From Nymphaea colorata (Eukaryota; Streptophyta; Magnoliopsida; Nymphaeales; Nymphaeaceae): a stretch of DNA of 64,000 nucleotides. The stretch covers positions 23,436,802-23,500,801 of the forward strand of contig NC_045145.1 in the NCBI RefSeq assembly GCF_008831285.2. Reading direction: 5' to 3'. The translations under genes and the position numbers were made by a program. Every line of letters begins with the position of its first letter. The first letter of the stretch is position 1. The notes beneath the pieces were generated by a model, which ran no database searches, was not told the origin of the DNA, and saw nothing but the letters and a program-made list of their open reading frames with translations. Shown in pieces: positions 11,170-22,899 of this stretch.

Positions 11170-12031
11170 GGTGTTCGCATTCTCAAAAATCTATTTTGGT
11201 TGGTTTTTGGAGTGCTCCAGAAAATGTGGTTTTATTTTAAATGAGAGAGAAAGGGACTCACCTCGGTATGAGGATTGACTGTTCCCAGCGCCTTTACTGG
11301 GGGTAACTAATCCAAGAGCTATGTTTACTCTTGATGCATTTTGTTTTGGTTTAAACATCTTTTTATTCTCAATGTGGTATGGTGTTTGAGAAAATATTGA
11401 AAATTTGATGTTTCAAATTTTGGAGAAAGTTTTTTAAGAGTCGTCTGAGAGTAAAAAACATTTTTGATTTGAAAAATTTTGAATTGAGAAATCTTTATAA
11501 AATATTGTTTAGAAACATTTGAAGATCACATTTTAATGTTTAATTTGGTTTTCTCCTAAGAATTTAAGTATGTTTGAAATTTTGCTATAATTTGGTTACT
11601 ATCTAATCATCTTGCTTAAGTTCTTTTAGAGATGTGCTTGTGATCATTTGTGATGTTAAAAGAATGTAGATATATGAATGTATTGACCCTACATAATTAG
11701 AAACGAATCATTCATTCCTACCATAACATTAATCTAAGTTTATTATTTTATAATTGTCACAAAAATTTTTGGTGAAAATTGAAAAGTTTTTGAAAATGGA
11801 ATGAAGTTGTAGACCATCAAACATGATTTCAATATTGAGTCATTATTTGAGTTTTGGTCTTGGTGAAGTTGGCAAATGAAAAGATCTTGAGAAAAAAAAT
11901 ATTTAAAAGAATGGAAAGAGAAAAGCCTTTAATTTGAGAGGAATAAAAAGAAAAAGAGAGAGAAAGAGATTTTAAAAATCACAAAAGCAAAAGATTTAAA
12001 AGAGAGAGAGTTACACATACATATATACACT

Positions 12032-12089
<58 letters not shown>

Positions 12090-12640
12090 ATTTTATGAAA
12101 AGGAAGTATAAAATTGAATGGAGAGAGAAAAAAAAATTAGAAAAAGAGAGAAAAAGAGATTTTAGAGAAAAAGAGATAAAGAAGACTCTAGAGAGAGGGA
12201 GAGAAAAATATACATACACACACATATATATATATATATTCATATGTATATGTACGAGAAAATATAAAAGAATGTGTTAAATCATAAAAAGAGGACAAAG
12301 AGAGACAGTCATGTATATGTATACATATATAACATGTATATGTGTATATGTCTTCATGAAAGTTAAAAAGAAATAACTTGAAAATATCCGACTTCAATTT
12401 TTCTATGTAGGCCAGAGAGGAACTTGGACTCATGCAAGAGTCTAGGCTAGGTCTCCAAGGCTTCATTAAAGAGGGTTCTTGCTTTTGAAAATCTTTTGAA
12501 AAAAATGATTCTAAATATTTTTATATGTGAATATAAAACCATAATTAGTTTGTTTCTTACAAGAAAGTCCATAATCGAGTGATCAAGAAAAAACTAAATG
12601 CAATAATGACATGAAAATACATTTCGTGAATGACTTTCTT
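11170..12640 (+). repeat. Dispersed repeat D, about 1.45 kb (copy 1), unclassified
   Basis: Near-complete reverse-complement similarity to 41,370-42,850. Matching landmarks: TTTTTGGAGTGCTCCAGAAA, GGCGCCTTTAC/GTAAAGGCGCC, TGCATTTTGTTTTG, GGACTCATGCAAGAGTC, and AAAATCTTTTGAAAA. There is no coding region. Length and lack of coding suggest a solo LTR or a large non-autonomous element, but I could not define TG...CA ends. Expanded TA and GA tracts lie inside. Confidence 0.7.
12033..12086. repeat. (TA)n microsatellite
   Basis: About 25 TA units inside dispersed repeat D. The inverted copy at 41.8-42.0 kb has only short TA runs, so the array grew after the copies separated. Confidence 0.95.
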
Positions 12641-13663
12641 GGGTTGGACAAATCCGAACCTCTATAATCAATATAATAATGAAAAGATCCCAACCCAAAC
12701 ACTCATTCTCACAATGGAGGGGCTGCGTGGAGGTAGGACGGTATGGGCCAGAGGTCATGGAAAGACTATAAGTACGACATCCTCGAACTCCATGAAAGAT
12801 AGCCGAGCAGGCTTTTCAACGATAGGGGTAAGTAGGATATCTTCTGAGCTGACTTGGCTGTGTTCCTGCTCATCCGTTTGAGCAATGGAAGGCCGTTTGA
12901 GCAATGGAAGGAGGCCGGGTGGTGGCCCCATGGGCACCTTCGTTTTGGCTTCATTCTGGGAGGGTTAAGGATGGGGGAGGAGATATCGAGGACAACGGCT
13001 AACAGGGATTTTGGGAGGTGGAAGGCCCATAGGTACCTTCATTTTGGCTTCCATGAGCAGATTGCACTCGGAAAACGAAAGACGGAAAACTGAAAAGATG
13101 GAGTACTCTTTCCTGCTTCAACTTTGGGCATGAAGTTGGTGGCGGTGCTAGTGGCGCTCGTTTAAAAACGACAAATGGTATGGTACTTGGTTTGCGGAGG
13201 AGGCGCTTAGGAGTCGCGAATCTCGTCTCGGGAGAACATCCTGGCGGTCTCCTAAAACTACAAGAAAGAAAAATATATGGACGGTACCCCATAAATATTG
13301 AAAGAGCAATTCATTAACAAAAAACTGAGAAAAGTATTAATGAGGGGACAATCCAGACAAATGATCAAACAATAGTCTTCTACCACTAGTTAAAATATTA
13401 CTTACAATAATAATAATAATGATACCTTTTTACATAATTAAAAAGTGATATGTTTTTAGAACCAAAGCCCGTGCAATAATCAACGCATCACTTCACAGCC
13501 TACAACAGGCATTCAATAGGTCTGACTTAGGTTTGTGAACAACATCGAAATTAGCATGCACGGGTACACACGGGTACCTAGAATTTGGTGTGTTAGTGCC
13601 CATGTGTACCCGTACTGCACGCCAACTATTAAGTCCCAAGCCACTCAAAATCAGCTACGGGCC

Positions 13664-13727
13664 ACTTAGTTCAAGCTGGTACACCGACACCCCTTACTTA
13701 GTTCAAGCTGGTACACCAACACCCCTT
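13664..13727. repeat. 32-bp tandem duplication in the loop
   Basis: Two 32-bp units (ACTTAGTTCAAGCTGG...) with one mismatch, inside the loop of the 12.7-14.6 kb inverted repeat. Confidence 0.85.
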
Positions 13728-14344
13728 ATGCTATAAACTTTCTAGAGATGGACCAATCGTTGGATACATGGGACGTGATATGGTCAGACCTATTGAATGT
13801 TTTTCTTTCAATATTTTGTTAGTGCCCATGGTTTTTGTTTTTGAATTAGGATCTTCACCTGTAAGACAATTCCTCCAATCATGTCATATTTAAGGAAGCG
13901 ACTTCTTCTTTCAATATTTCGTTCTAAATTAAGACGCATTTTTTCACTTTTTAATGATGTAATGGTATCATTATTATTCTGTATTATAAGTAATATTTTA
14001 ACTAGTGCTAGAAGACTATTGTTTGATCATTTGTCGGATTGTCCCTAATTAATACTTTTTTCAGTTTTTTCGTTAATGAATTGCTCTTTCAATATTTATG
14101 GGTACCGTCCATATATTTTTCTTTCTTGAAGTTTAGGAGACCGCCGGGATGTTCCCTCGAGACGAGATTCGCGACTCCTAAGCGCTTCCTCTGCAAACCA
14201 AGTACCATACAATTTTTCGTTTTTAATCGAGCGCCACTAGCACCGCCACCATCCTTGATGCCCAAAGTTGAAGCAGGAAAGAGTACTCCATCTTTTCAGT
14301 TTTCCGTCTTTCGTTTTCCGAGCACAGTCTGCTTGTGGAAGCCA

Positions 14345-14640
14345 AAATGAAGGTACCTATGGGCCCTCCACCTCCCAAAATCCCTGTTACTGGTGGAACC
14401 TCAGGCAGGGCAGCCGCTGTCCTCGATATCTCCTCCCCATCCTCAACCCCCTAGAATGAAGCAAAAACGAATGTGCCCATGGGGCCACCACCTCCCAGAA
14501 TCCTTGTTCTGTCCTCCGCTATCTTTCATGGAGTTTGCCGACGTACTTATGGTCTTCCCAAGACCTCGAATCAGGCGCTGGCCCATACCGTCCTACATCC
14601 GCGCAGCCCCTCCCTCACATACACATTCGCTTCCATTGTT
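14345..14640 (+). pseudogene. Gene-like 5' fragment with an internal repeat
   Basis: The stretch holds two related blocks: ATGAAGGTACCTATGGGCC followed by CCACCTCCCAAAATCC, and about 110 bp later ATGAAGCAAAAACGAATG followed by CCACCTCCCAGAATCC. The downstream part (TTTCATGGAG, CCCTCCCTCACATAC, GATGAATCCTTCCA) is shared with the reverse strand at about 54,930-55,065. I do not recognise a protein. It looks like a captured gene start copied into both arms of the inverted repeat. Confidence 0.4.
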
Positions 14641-14649
14641 CCCTTGATT

Positions 14650-16190
14650 CGCCAAAGATGAATCCTTCCACTTTTGTTCTGAGAGAGTAGATGCTGCCAT
14701 TCTTTTAGTTCTGCCTTTGGAGGGCCTTTTGTTGTATAAATGCTTCACGTTTTGGTTTAGAATGTGATACCTGTACATATAGGTGATGCTTTGTGTACTA
14801 TAGCTCACATTTATAATATGATGTTTCTGTAAATTGTCTTATTTCATTATGCATTATTGCACTCCTGTGTTGCTTTTATATGGTAGAGCATATTACCTGC
14901 TTAGGACAAATCATATTATGTACCAACCACCAACTAAACAATTAAGCAACTTTTATACTATTCACATAGATGATTTTAATTCTATGATAAGCCCAAATGA
15001 TGCCCTAACCCTTCTTCATGTGCACACTTTGCAAAATTTTTACATGACTGTTGCCTAGGGTGGAAGACTGGTTAGACAAGTAAATAGAGCTCGTATGTTG
15101 TTTTTATAGCAAAGGGGGAAGCCAATTTAAAGAATTTACAGGCCAACTGCTTTATGCAATTATATCTACCAACTAATATGAAAAAATATGAGGAATACAA
15201 TACATAATATTCTTGCAACGACATATCAGCATTGACCTGCACAAAGTCAGACTACAGATCACGTATAAGAGATATTTGAAAGGACCATGATCTTGGTGAT
15301 TAGGAATGGAGGTGGCTGGTAACATGCTAAAATGAGAAGCGTGAAAAAATGTTAGAGAGTTAAATTCTCGACTGATCATTCGGAACGGCATCTTCTATTA
15401 TACCAGGTGCAAAATGAATTAGTGGGGAGAATCAACGCGTTCATTGATATTTCATTTGAGGAAGCTCTAATTCATGAAGGCATATGAGTGTTCCCCTCCA
15501 CATGGATTCGTCACATGATCTTAAGATACATCTGGATAAGAGGGGAGAGTCGACTTTCAAAAAGTATAAATACTAGATATATGTAGGGTACTTATTTAGA
15601 AAAATCAGAATTCGAATTCACAAGTCTCCTTGGTTATTTACTTCACATCTACTCTAGATCTGATGGAATGTCAAATGAATCCTATCTGATTTCATAATCA
15701 GTTAGACATTTTCTAATTTTTTAAAACAATTCAATCAGTTTCCTTTTTTGGTATCTGACCATTTAGAACAATTCAATCAGATATCTATCCAAATCCATTC
15801 CATTGACATTCTTTAGAAAAATAGAAAAAAAATGAGTTGAAGGTAAAATAAATTAATTTTAAAAACGTTCGAACACCCAACAACGTGTAAGAAAGCTCTC
15901 TCCCTGTCTCCTTTTTTTAATCCAACAATTTATAGCAATATTGGGCCCCACACTAACACAGAAGTGCAGTCAACATAATAGGGGTCTGAAGGCACCAAAA
16001 GCGATGGAGGAAGAGACAGCAAACTTGGTGTCACGACCTCCAGCTATGATCCTTATCTTCTGTCGCTGCACCGAAACCGACCGGTTTCCACCGTTTGCCA
16101 TGTTCCACCCTCTCTTTTGGCTCATTGGAAATATGAAATTGAAAAGAAGTTTTTAGAAACTTATTTCAATAATTAAAGAAATAAAAACAA
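14650..16190. other. Stretch without a recognised gene
   Basis: AT-rich unique-looking sequence with no frame that resembles a protein family. A short degraded hAT-like relic (TIR-like TGGAATGTCAA ... TTGACATTCTT) sits at about 15,664-15,815. Confidence 0.5.
15664..15815. mobile_element. Degraded hAT-like non-autonomous relic, copy 2
   Basis: It starts TGGAATGTCAAA and ends TTGACATTCTTTA. Inside are ATCTGATTTCATAATC-like and ATCCAAATCC subterminal motifs of the same type as the 8.68-9.12 kb element. It is short (about 150 bp) and has no clear target duplication. Confidence 0.4.
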
Positions 16191-16194
16191 AATG

Positions 16195-16390
16195 CAGATT
16201 TTTAAGAAATAAACTTAAATCAAATGCCAGATAATTCTTTTATTTTTTGGATTCATAAATTGAGAGACAAGGAAAAAGACAGAGTAGGGGAGGGGCAAGA
16301 ACTGGTTCACTTGGTTTCTACAAAGAATCAAACTGAGGATTTGGTTAGTATACGCCACCTAACCTGATTGGTTAAACTACCTGTGCAAAG
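16195..16390 (-). mobile_element. Candidate tRNA-derived SINE
   Basis: Reading the - strand from about 16,385: TAGTTTAACCAATCAGG resembles a pol III A box. About 45 bases later AGTTTGATTCT resembles a B box, at the spacing seen in tRNAs. The body then continues toward an A/T-rich end near 16,200. No target duplication was identified. Confidence 0.35.
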
Positions 16391-16449
16391 AGAGAGAGAC
16401 TCGAAAAACAGACAATGAGCATTTTTTTCTAATATTAATTCATGACTTT

Positions 16450-16748
16450 TTATTTTTCTGTTTCTATTAACCGTTAATTTAGAAAAAAAAAATAAAAGGC
16501 TGAAGTGGTTCTTAAAAGTTTGCCACCTAAAGGCACATACCAATTTCTATATCTATGTAATGTATATCTGTTTTGCATTTGCACTTAAAAAAAAGAAATA
16601 GAGCATTTTCAATAGTGTCTCTATTAACTTTCAATTTAGAAAAAGTAGAAGGCTGAAGTGGATAAGTTAAGCACCTAAAGGCACATGCCAATTTCTATGT
16701 CTATTTGCATCTGAAGTGTTCTACATTTGCACTTAAAAAAAAGGAGAT
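16450..16748. repeat. Direct duplication of about 150 bp
   Basis: Two copies share GGCTGAAGTGG, GCACCTAAAGGCACAT, CCAATTTCTAT and CATTTGCACTTAAAAAAAA at about 16,497-16,595 and 16,650-16,745. They lie just before segmental copy B. Confidence 0.7.
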
Positions 16749-17979
16749 GGACCAATTTCAATATGGCTACGAGACCTATATCACTACTAAGTGAATATCC
16801 ATTTTTTATATTAATATACATTCAGCCATACTTTCCTTCCTATCTAAGTACCTATTTTGAACCAATAGAACAGTGAAAACATGAAATTTTGAAGACCTAT
16901 ACTAGCTTTATTACTTTATGGTTTGAAATAGCCGTCATACTGAAAAGTGAAAACACAAAAATAGTGAGGAGAAACGTATAACAACACATAAGGAGAGTTG
17001 TACATTGAGTTGTAGAATTCATTCATGTGACTTTGAACATTCAAGAATGTATAGTACTAAGGATGAAGAACATGGCTTTGGATGGTCGCCAATGTGAAGC
17101 AATGGGCGCTTTATATTACATATCATATGATACTTTTAGGAAAGAATCATTAATGGTAGGTGTTCAAATAAGAAATGGGGGGAAATATGAAAATAAATCT
17201 TTTTTTATTTGTTTTAAAGTGAGAAAAATTGTTTTCTTTAGTAAACTTTGGATTGTATCATCTTCACTTATTATGACAATCGATACTATCCATTTTCTAA
17301 ATTTGTTTTTCCAATCTTTCATGATTAATGTCAATGAGTGTCAAATTTGATTATCTATGTGGGCAGTTTATAAAGATTTTTTTTCCCTCCTTTACAAAGC
17401 AAAAATTGATTCGTAGGATTGTATATACTAAGAAAAATGTCGTTATATAGTTGGAATACTTGAAAAGCAAAAGAGAAAGATGGTAAAAGGGAATCCTGGT
17501 TGTCAGTGGTGCATATTTTCTTTCTAGTCATGGGTAAGTAGCTACTCAAATCGTTGGGTATGACTTGTATTGGTACATGCGAGGCCATATGTTTCCACAT
17601 AATTTTCCTCACTGTAGCGGATATTTATCCGTTATTAAGTTTTTAAATCCGTCCTTATCTTTTCTTTTTATCTAGACAAATTTATTTTTTAGGTTAATGT
17701 TGTTCTGATGCAAAGCTGTTGGGAGATGGCTCCCTTCCTTTTTATTAATAAAGAATGAAAAAATAAAATTACATCCTTCAAAAAAAAAACATGTGATTGA
17801 ATACTAACCTAAAGATTAGGCCAAAGGATCAACAAGAGACTTAAAAACCTCCTTTGCAGAATTTGCAACTCGTAATGATAGTCCTGTTCTTAGCCATATG
17901 CAGGGGCGAGTATCTCATGCCTTGTCTTTTATAAATTCTGAACTGTTTGTTGCAACCTTTGCTTCCAACATTTAGGTTG

Positions 17980-18381
17980 TAGGAATGTCAAAGGATCACG
18001 TTGGAATGGGTAAACTCATAATCATATCTGTCTTTTTGGATATTCGCATGCTAGAATTTGAATTCAGATTCAAATACAAATGGAAAAAAAAAATCATATC
18101 TGAATTTGAATCTGAATCTAATATGGATCTGGAATCCAAATTTTGAACAGTATCTATCTGGCTGATTTTCAAAAGGTAAGGGCATGAGATATATGATGTT
18201 TTTTTTTTTAAAAAAAAACTAAATCTAATACGAATCTGAATCCATATCCAAATTCCATCAGTTGTCACTTCTTAAATCCGAATCCGATCCGGTTTGTTAA
18301 TCATATATTATTTCATATCTGATTTTTTTTGGAGCGGTTCGATTGAATATTCTATCTAAATTGGATATATTGACATCCCTA
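17980..18381. mobile_element. Non-autonomous hAT-like element, copy 3
   Basis: Left end TAGGAATGTCAA, right end TTGACATCCCTA, with GAATCTGAATCC-type motifs between. It is orthologous to the insert at 8,684-9,119 in segmental copy A. The left flank has lost the target duplication. Confidence 0.6.
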
Positions 18382-19492
18382 CCTTTGACCAAGTAAGTTT
18401 AATCATGGTCTCCCTAGGTCTCCAAGCAGTATTGGACCTTGGGGATAAGGGGGGAACAAGGAGAAGAGGGAGAGAACCATGAGGGTATCACCCCCATGAG
18501 TTAGCAAGAACAAAAAAACATGAACAAAGCCCTCTTTTGCACTCTATGAGATTCAACACAAACCGGTTGTGTTACAATGGCTCCTCCCCTATTGGAAGCC
18601 AAGGATTGGTCTAACGTTTACTCACAACCCAAGGAAAATCGAACTTATATGCATCATATTGGTGCACTAATTTTCGTGGGTCAGTATGATTAATGACTAA
18701 ACTACCCTTAGTTTACACTTAAAAAAACATTTTATGAAGAGAAAAATGAAAATGAAAAAAGTAAAAAGATTATATAGGACATTTCTTCTTAACAAATCAC
18801 CAAAATGTCCTTCCTCCCTGAAAGTGTGCAACTTTCTTTCAAAGAAAATATCTTCATTAAAGCGCACCACTAATCAACAAGCCTATATCCTCCCACATAG
18901 AGCTTTGTTTGTTTTTCTCGTGCACTTTAGTAATCCTATGCTTCCAAATGTTGCAAATGGCTATGGAAAAGGAAAGACGCGAACGTCGTCTCCACCAATT
19001 CAATTTGACTCACTAAGCCATCATTTCTATTAGTGTGGGTGCATTCAACGCACCCAGAAAAGTGCCCATTTCTAGGGTGCGGTTGATGCACCCAGAAAAA
19101 TGTCCAGTGGCAGTCACTTTTTTTCATGAAAATTGAGGACTCTGAATTTTCCACCAATCAGGATGGGATTTGGGAAAATGATCCGAGGAAAAAAAATGAT
19201 CTGTGGAAAAAAATCAGGTTCATCTGTCTTGACTTTTTCCTACCAAAAAATTTTTGATAGTTTCCCTTGACTTCATTGGCTAGGGTTTTTCTAGAGTTGT
19301 ACAACAAGTCAAGCCAACTTGAATTCAAGTGAGACTTACTTGGTTAACCTTGGTTTGAGCTCAACATGTTTGTAAATGAGTCGAGTTCAAGATTTGACTG
19401 AAAACTTGAATTTATAAATGACTGAGTTCAAGAACTTGAAGTTAACTGAAACTTGAATTTAAAATTTAGTTGAGTTTGAGTTACTTGAAGTA

Positions 19493-19890
19493 TAGGGATG
19501 TCAGTATAACCGATTTCAATAGAATATCAAAACAATCAGCTTAGAAAGAAAATCAGATATGAAATATATATATATACACACACACACATATAAAAGAAAC
19601 ATATAAGACTCGGATTTAAGAAATGACATTCAATTGGATTTGGATTGGGATATACATAAATATCTGGTTGGATTTAGATATGGATTCAGATTGGATGTAT
19701 TTTTAAACAAATATCTTATATCTAATGCTCGTACATATTAAAAATCAGCCAATTTGGTTCAAATTTTAGATTTGGATTCAGATTGAATGTAAAAATCAGA
19801 TTCAAATTGTGAAATCAGATTTTGGATTTGAATTTTGTTTGCTCATATCAAATCCGAATATGTGAATATCTGAAAAGAAAGAGATAGTTA
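19493..19890. mobile_element. Non-autonomous hAT-like element, copy 4 (younger insertion)
   Basis: It begins TAGGGATGTCAG and is rich in GGATTTGGATTGGG- and TCAGATTTTGG-type motifs. It interrupts copy B between ACTTGAAGTA and CATTAAACTTGAG. In copy A the matching site (about 10,635-10,660) runs through without it. The right end is not sharply defined. Confidence 0.55.
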
Positions 19891-20039
19891 AAGGTGTATC
19901 TAATTCATTAAACTTGAGTAAATGTTATCTTTGTTTTTGTCATAATTTTCAAATTTAAAACAAAGGAAAAAAAAGAATATCAACATGCTTCAATAAGTCG
20001 ATCTAGGGTTAGGACACGGTCTATTGACCTTTTTCGCCT

Positions 20040-20215
20040 CGAACTTTTTGGTCCGTTCTTGTCTTCACCTGCACACAGTTCGAGAAGGGAGCAAAGCACA
20101 TTCTCTAGTCATCAAGTGGTGTTCTTCACCTTGCACTTTATAGAGACTGCCCTCTCGAATCTGCATTCACGCCCACCTTTTGTTCAATGAAATGTCACAA
20201 AGTGTGGTCGTATTA
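20040..20215 (+). pseudogene. PPR-like relic in segmental copy B
   Basis: Nucleotide similarity to 10,780-10,960: CACAGTTCGAGAAGG, GTGGTGTTCTTCACCT, CCACCTTTTGTTCAATGAAA. It is the counterpart of the first part of the PPR pseudogene and is more degraded. Confidence 0.5.
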
Positions 20216-20389
20216 AGATCACTGTAGTTGCATTACCAGTTTGTCTTAAGATCACTGTAGTTGGTACTTTTGCTCCGTTTCAATAGTTCCCTCAAATGAA
20301 GATGACAACTTACTGAAGCTATGTTTCATCAAGAATTATGAGAAAATTAACCTAAGAGAGAAGTCAAAACTTAGCGAGAGTTTTATAGT

Positions 20390-20960
20390 TGTTTGTGTTC
20401 ATTAATGTTGCCACAACATTTGGAGGTCAGTAGAGCTTTTGGAATTTCCTTTTCCTTACTTTGTTAACGCTAACATCAACTTGAAATAGAGCACTTCCTT
20501 CTTGTCAAATCAATAGTTGGAAGGACATGGTTTTAACTTCTTTGCCAGCTTCTTGTGGCTTTCATCACAATTCACAATAGCAAGCAAAATTTGACAAAAT
20601 TTCACACGCCGAGCTTTTGAAATTTTCAAATTTTGCTTGCTATTGTGAATTGTGATGAAAGCCACAAGAAGAAGGCATAGCAGTTAAAAGCATGTTTTTT
20701 AGGTTAATCTTTAGTTATGTGGATTTGTTTACTAGTTTGCCTATATGCCAAGTGAATTTGTGGCCATGGTTGAGAAATCTATTTACATACTTTAATTTTT
20801 CATTTCAATCAACTATTGATTAGACAAGAAGGAAGTGCTCTATTTCAAATTGATGTTAGCATTAACAAAGTAAGGAAACGGAAACCCCAAAAGCTCTATT
20901 AATTCTTCAAATGTTGTGGCAACATTAATAAAGATAAAATTGTTAATCAAAAGGCAAGTC
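20390..20960. repeat. Inverted repeat with a near-perfect central hairpin
   Basis: Outer arms at about 20,400-20,520 and 20,815-20,945 pair: AAGAAGGAAGTGCTCTATTT on the right against AAATAGAGCACTTCCTTCTT on the left. The inner arms 20,549-20,602 and 20,620-20,673 pair almost without mismatch over about 50 bases (TTGTGGCTTTCATCACAATT against its complement) around a loop of about 20 bases. About 105 bp is inserted in the right outer arm at about 20,700-20,805. Confidence 0.88.
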
Positions 20961-21880
20961 TTACATTTTGTGAGAATTTTTAGCGAGAGAAAAATAAGTT
21001 GTTTGTGTTTTACAGTTGTTAATCTAAAGCAATAGAAGAAATGACATAAACGCCCAACAGAATTAGAAATCAAACAGGGAAAATGAGACTGAATTTGGCA
21101 ACTTGGGAGTCCAATGATGATTGGGCTTGACAAGAACAAGAAATAAGCTACTGTCATTGTGTTTTACAATGTTAATCTAAAGCATCATATGAAACAACAA
21201 AATCACCTGAAGGTGGTAATCAAACAAAGAAATGAGAGCAAATTTGGCAATTTGTTTCCAGCAATGACTAGACTTCCCATGAACAAGAAATAATTAAGCT
21301 GCTGTCATTGTGTTTTACAATGTTAATCTAAAACATCAGTTAAAAGAATGCACTCACCCCACTGAAAGCAGAAATCGAATAGTTTGAGAAGGTTATTTAA
21401 TTGTAAAGGAACCAATCTGAAGCCAGACTCAGCTTAGCTATATGATCTCTCATCCCCAGTTGTAGGTAGCCTGCAGCTTGTGTCAATATGTGACATTAAG
21501 CTTACCTTGGTCTTCAAGCCTATGCTTCCTGCGCCAGTTTTTAGTAAAGAATGAACTAAATTTTATTAGCTGAACAAGTTGGAGCCACATTTTAATTGAT
21601 CCAGATTCTATCCTAGGACTAGCTGAGGTTGCAAATGGACCAACTAAAATGTGGCTAGGTGTCGATATAGTAAACTTATACTTGGTGAGTAATCAAGTTT
21701 CACATGTCTATAACACTAAAGTGCTTCATTTTACATGGAATTAATTTCCCTTATACTTCAGTTACCCCACTAATGAGACATTTCACTTAAAATGGTTGAC
21801 TTCTCACACCCACTTATAAAGTAAATTTCCCAATTTTAAAAGCAAATTTAATAGAGAAATTCATTTTAAAAAAATAGCAT
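20960..21880 (+). repeat. Left arm of a large nested inverted repeat, with tandem internal units
   Basis: Units about 130-150 bp long repeat the block GTCATTGTGTTTTACAATG ... TTAATCTAAA near 21,010, 21,155 and 21,305. Reverse complements (TTAACATTGTAAAACACAAT) lie at about 23,450-23,640. Distal parts also pair: GGACCAACTAAAATGTGG (21,637) with the 23,115-23,135 region, and GATCCAGATTCTATCC (21,599) with GGATCCAATCTGGATC (23,155). Confidence 0.7.
21425..21600 (+). repeat. Dispersed repeat, possible SINE (copy 2)
   Basis: Shares CAGACTCAGCTTAGCTATAT and ATTTTATTAGCTGAACAAGT with the copies at 5,770 and 44,935. It lies inside the left arm of the 20.4-23.85 kb inverted repeat. Confidence 0.45.
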
Positions 21881-21999
21881 TCTGACATCGGACCAACCTA
21901 TTTCAAACACCCCAATCCAGTTGATTAATTATTAGCCAATTGTTTGAAATAATGAAGCAATGATCAATAACACAAGAAGCAAAGGGAAACGTATGCCAA

Positions 22000-22550
22000 G
22001 AGAATTACCAATTTATATTATTTTGTATGGCTCACCATCGCTTTCTTCAGCTATTGAATACATATTCTTTGTCGATTTTCTATAGCCAGCGTTCTGTCAT
22101 GGAGCTTACAGTTGTAGAACAGAAACGATTGAATGGAATAATGAACTGTTCATGTACAAAGGTGGCAAAGGAAAAGCGGTGGACGGACTAAGAAGATAGT
22201 TGAAAGTAAAAAGAAACCTCCTACACTTTGGATAGATATAAAAAGAAAAGAGTAATGGAAAGGAAGTCAACAATGAAAAAGATTGTCTCCCCATATGGCT
22301 TTCTATTTCCATCAGGCTGTGCAATGTCCGCTTTTCAAATTCCTCAATTCTGAAATATACGGAGGCAGAGGGGAAGTACTTGAACAGTTCACTATTCCAT
22401 TCATTCGTTTTTGTTCTGCAACCATAAGCTCCCTGACAAAATGCTGGCTACAGAGAATCAACAGAAAATAGATAACAACATAAGAAAGTAATGGTGATAA
22501 GCCATACAAAATAATACAAATTGCTAGTTCTCTTGGCGCTTTCGTTTGAT
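22000..22550. repeat. Inner inverted repeat of the 20-24 kb complex
   Basis: About 22,000-22,155 pairs with about 22,378-22,545. Markers: TGTATGGCTCACCAT against the ATGGTGATAAGCCATACA region, GGAATAATGAACTGTTC against GAACAGTTCACTATTCC, and TGTCATGGAGCTTACAGTTG against the CATAAGCTCCCTGACA region. The 22,160-22,370 loop contains no gene. A related single arm occurs at 43,890-44,040. Confidence 0.8.
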
Positions 22551-22899
22551 TGTTGTGTCTTTGAAGATTGCTTCATTCTTTCATGCAATTGCCCATTTTT
22601 TTCATCCTATCTTGAGTGAGGAGCCTCTCTTCATAAGCCCGGTCAAAACCGGCAAGTTCTTTACAGGGCTGAATAGTTCCATAAATCTTTTCCATGACTG
22701 AATCCAGGACCAAATATGGATCAATCATCCTTGGAGCTGCACTTTAACAGTTCCAGATTCGATTTGAGGTCCGGGCCTCCTCAACAATTTCTGGTTTTCC
22801 TCCCTCCCTCAGATGCAAGCTGGTATACTACCACCTTTTCCATATTTATTTGTTGGAATATTTTTTTTCCTCTATGGGCTTTGACTTTGAGATTGGGAA

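Larger units (their letters stand above)
12700..14645. repeat. Long inverted repeat, arms about 0.8 kb, loop about 255 bp
   Basis: The left arm (about 12,715-13,530) is the reverse complement of the right arm (about 13,785-14,640). Landmarks: GGAGTCGCGAATCTCGTCTC against GAGACGAGATTCGCGACTCC, ATATATGGACGGTACCC against GGGTACCGTCCATATAT, and CAATAGGTCTGAC against the AGACCTATTG region. Identity is near 92 percent in the 13.15-13.27 kb part. The outer arms are GC-rich and gene-like and also resemble 54,930-55,100. Transcription would give a long hairpin RNA. No intact protein is encoded. Confidence 0.88.
16750..20220 (+). repeat. Segmental duplication, copy B
   Basis: Collinear partner of 7,060-10,960; landmarks are listed there. 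It carries a younger hAT-like insert at about 19,493-19,890 that is absent from copy A, giving a natural empty site. It ends in a short PPR-like relic. No intact gene is present. Confidence 0.75.
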
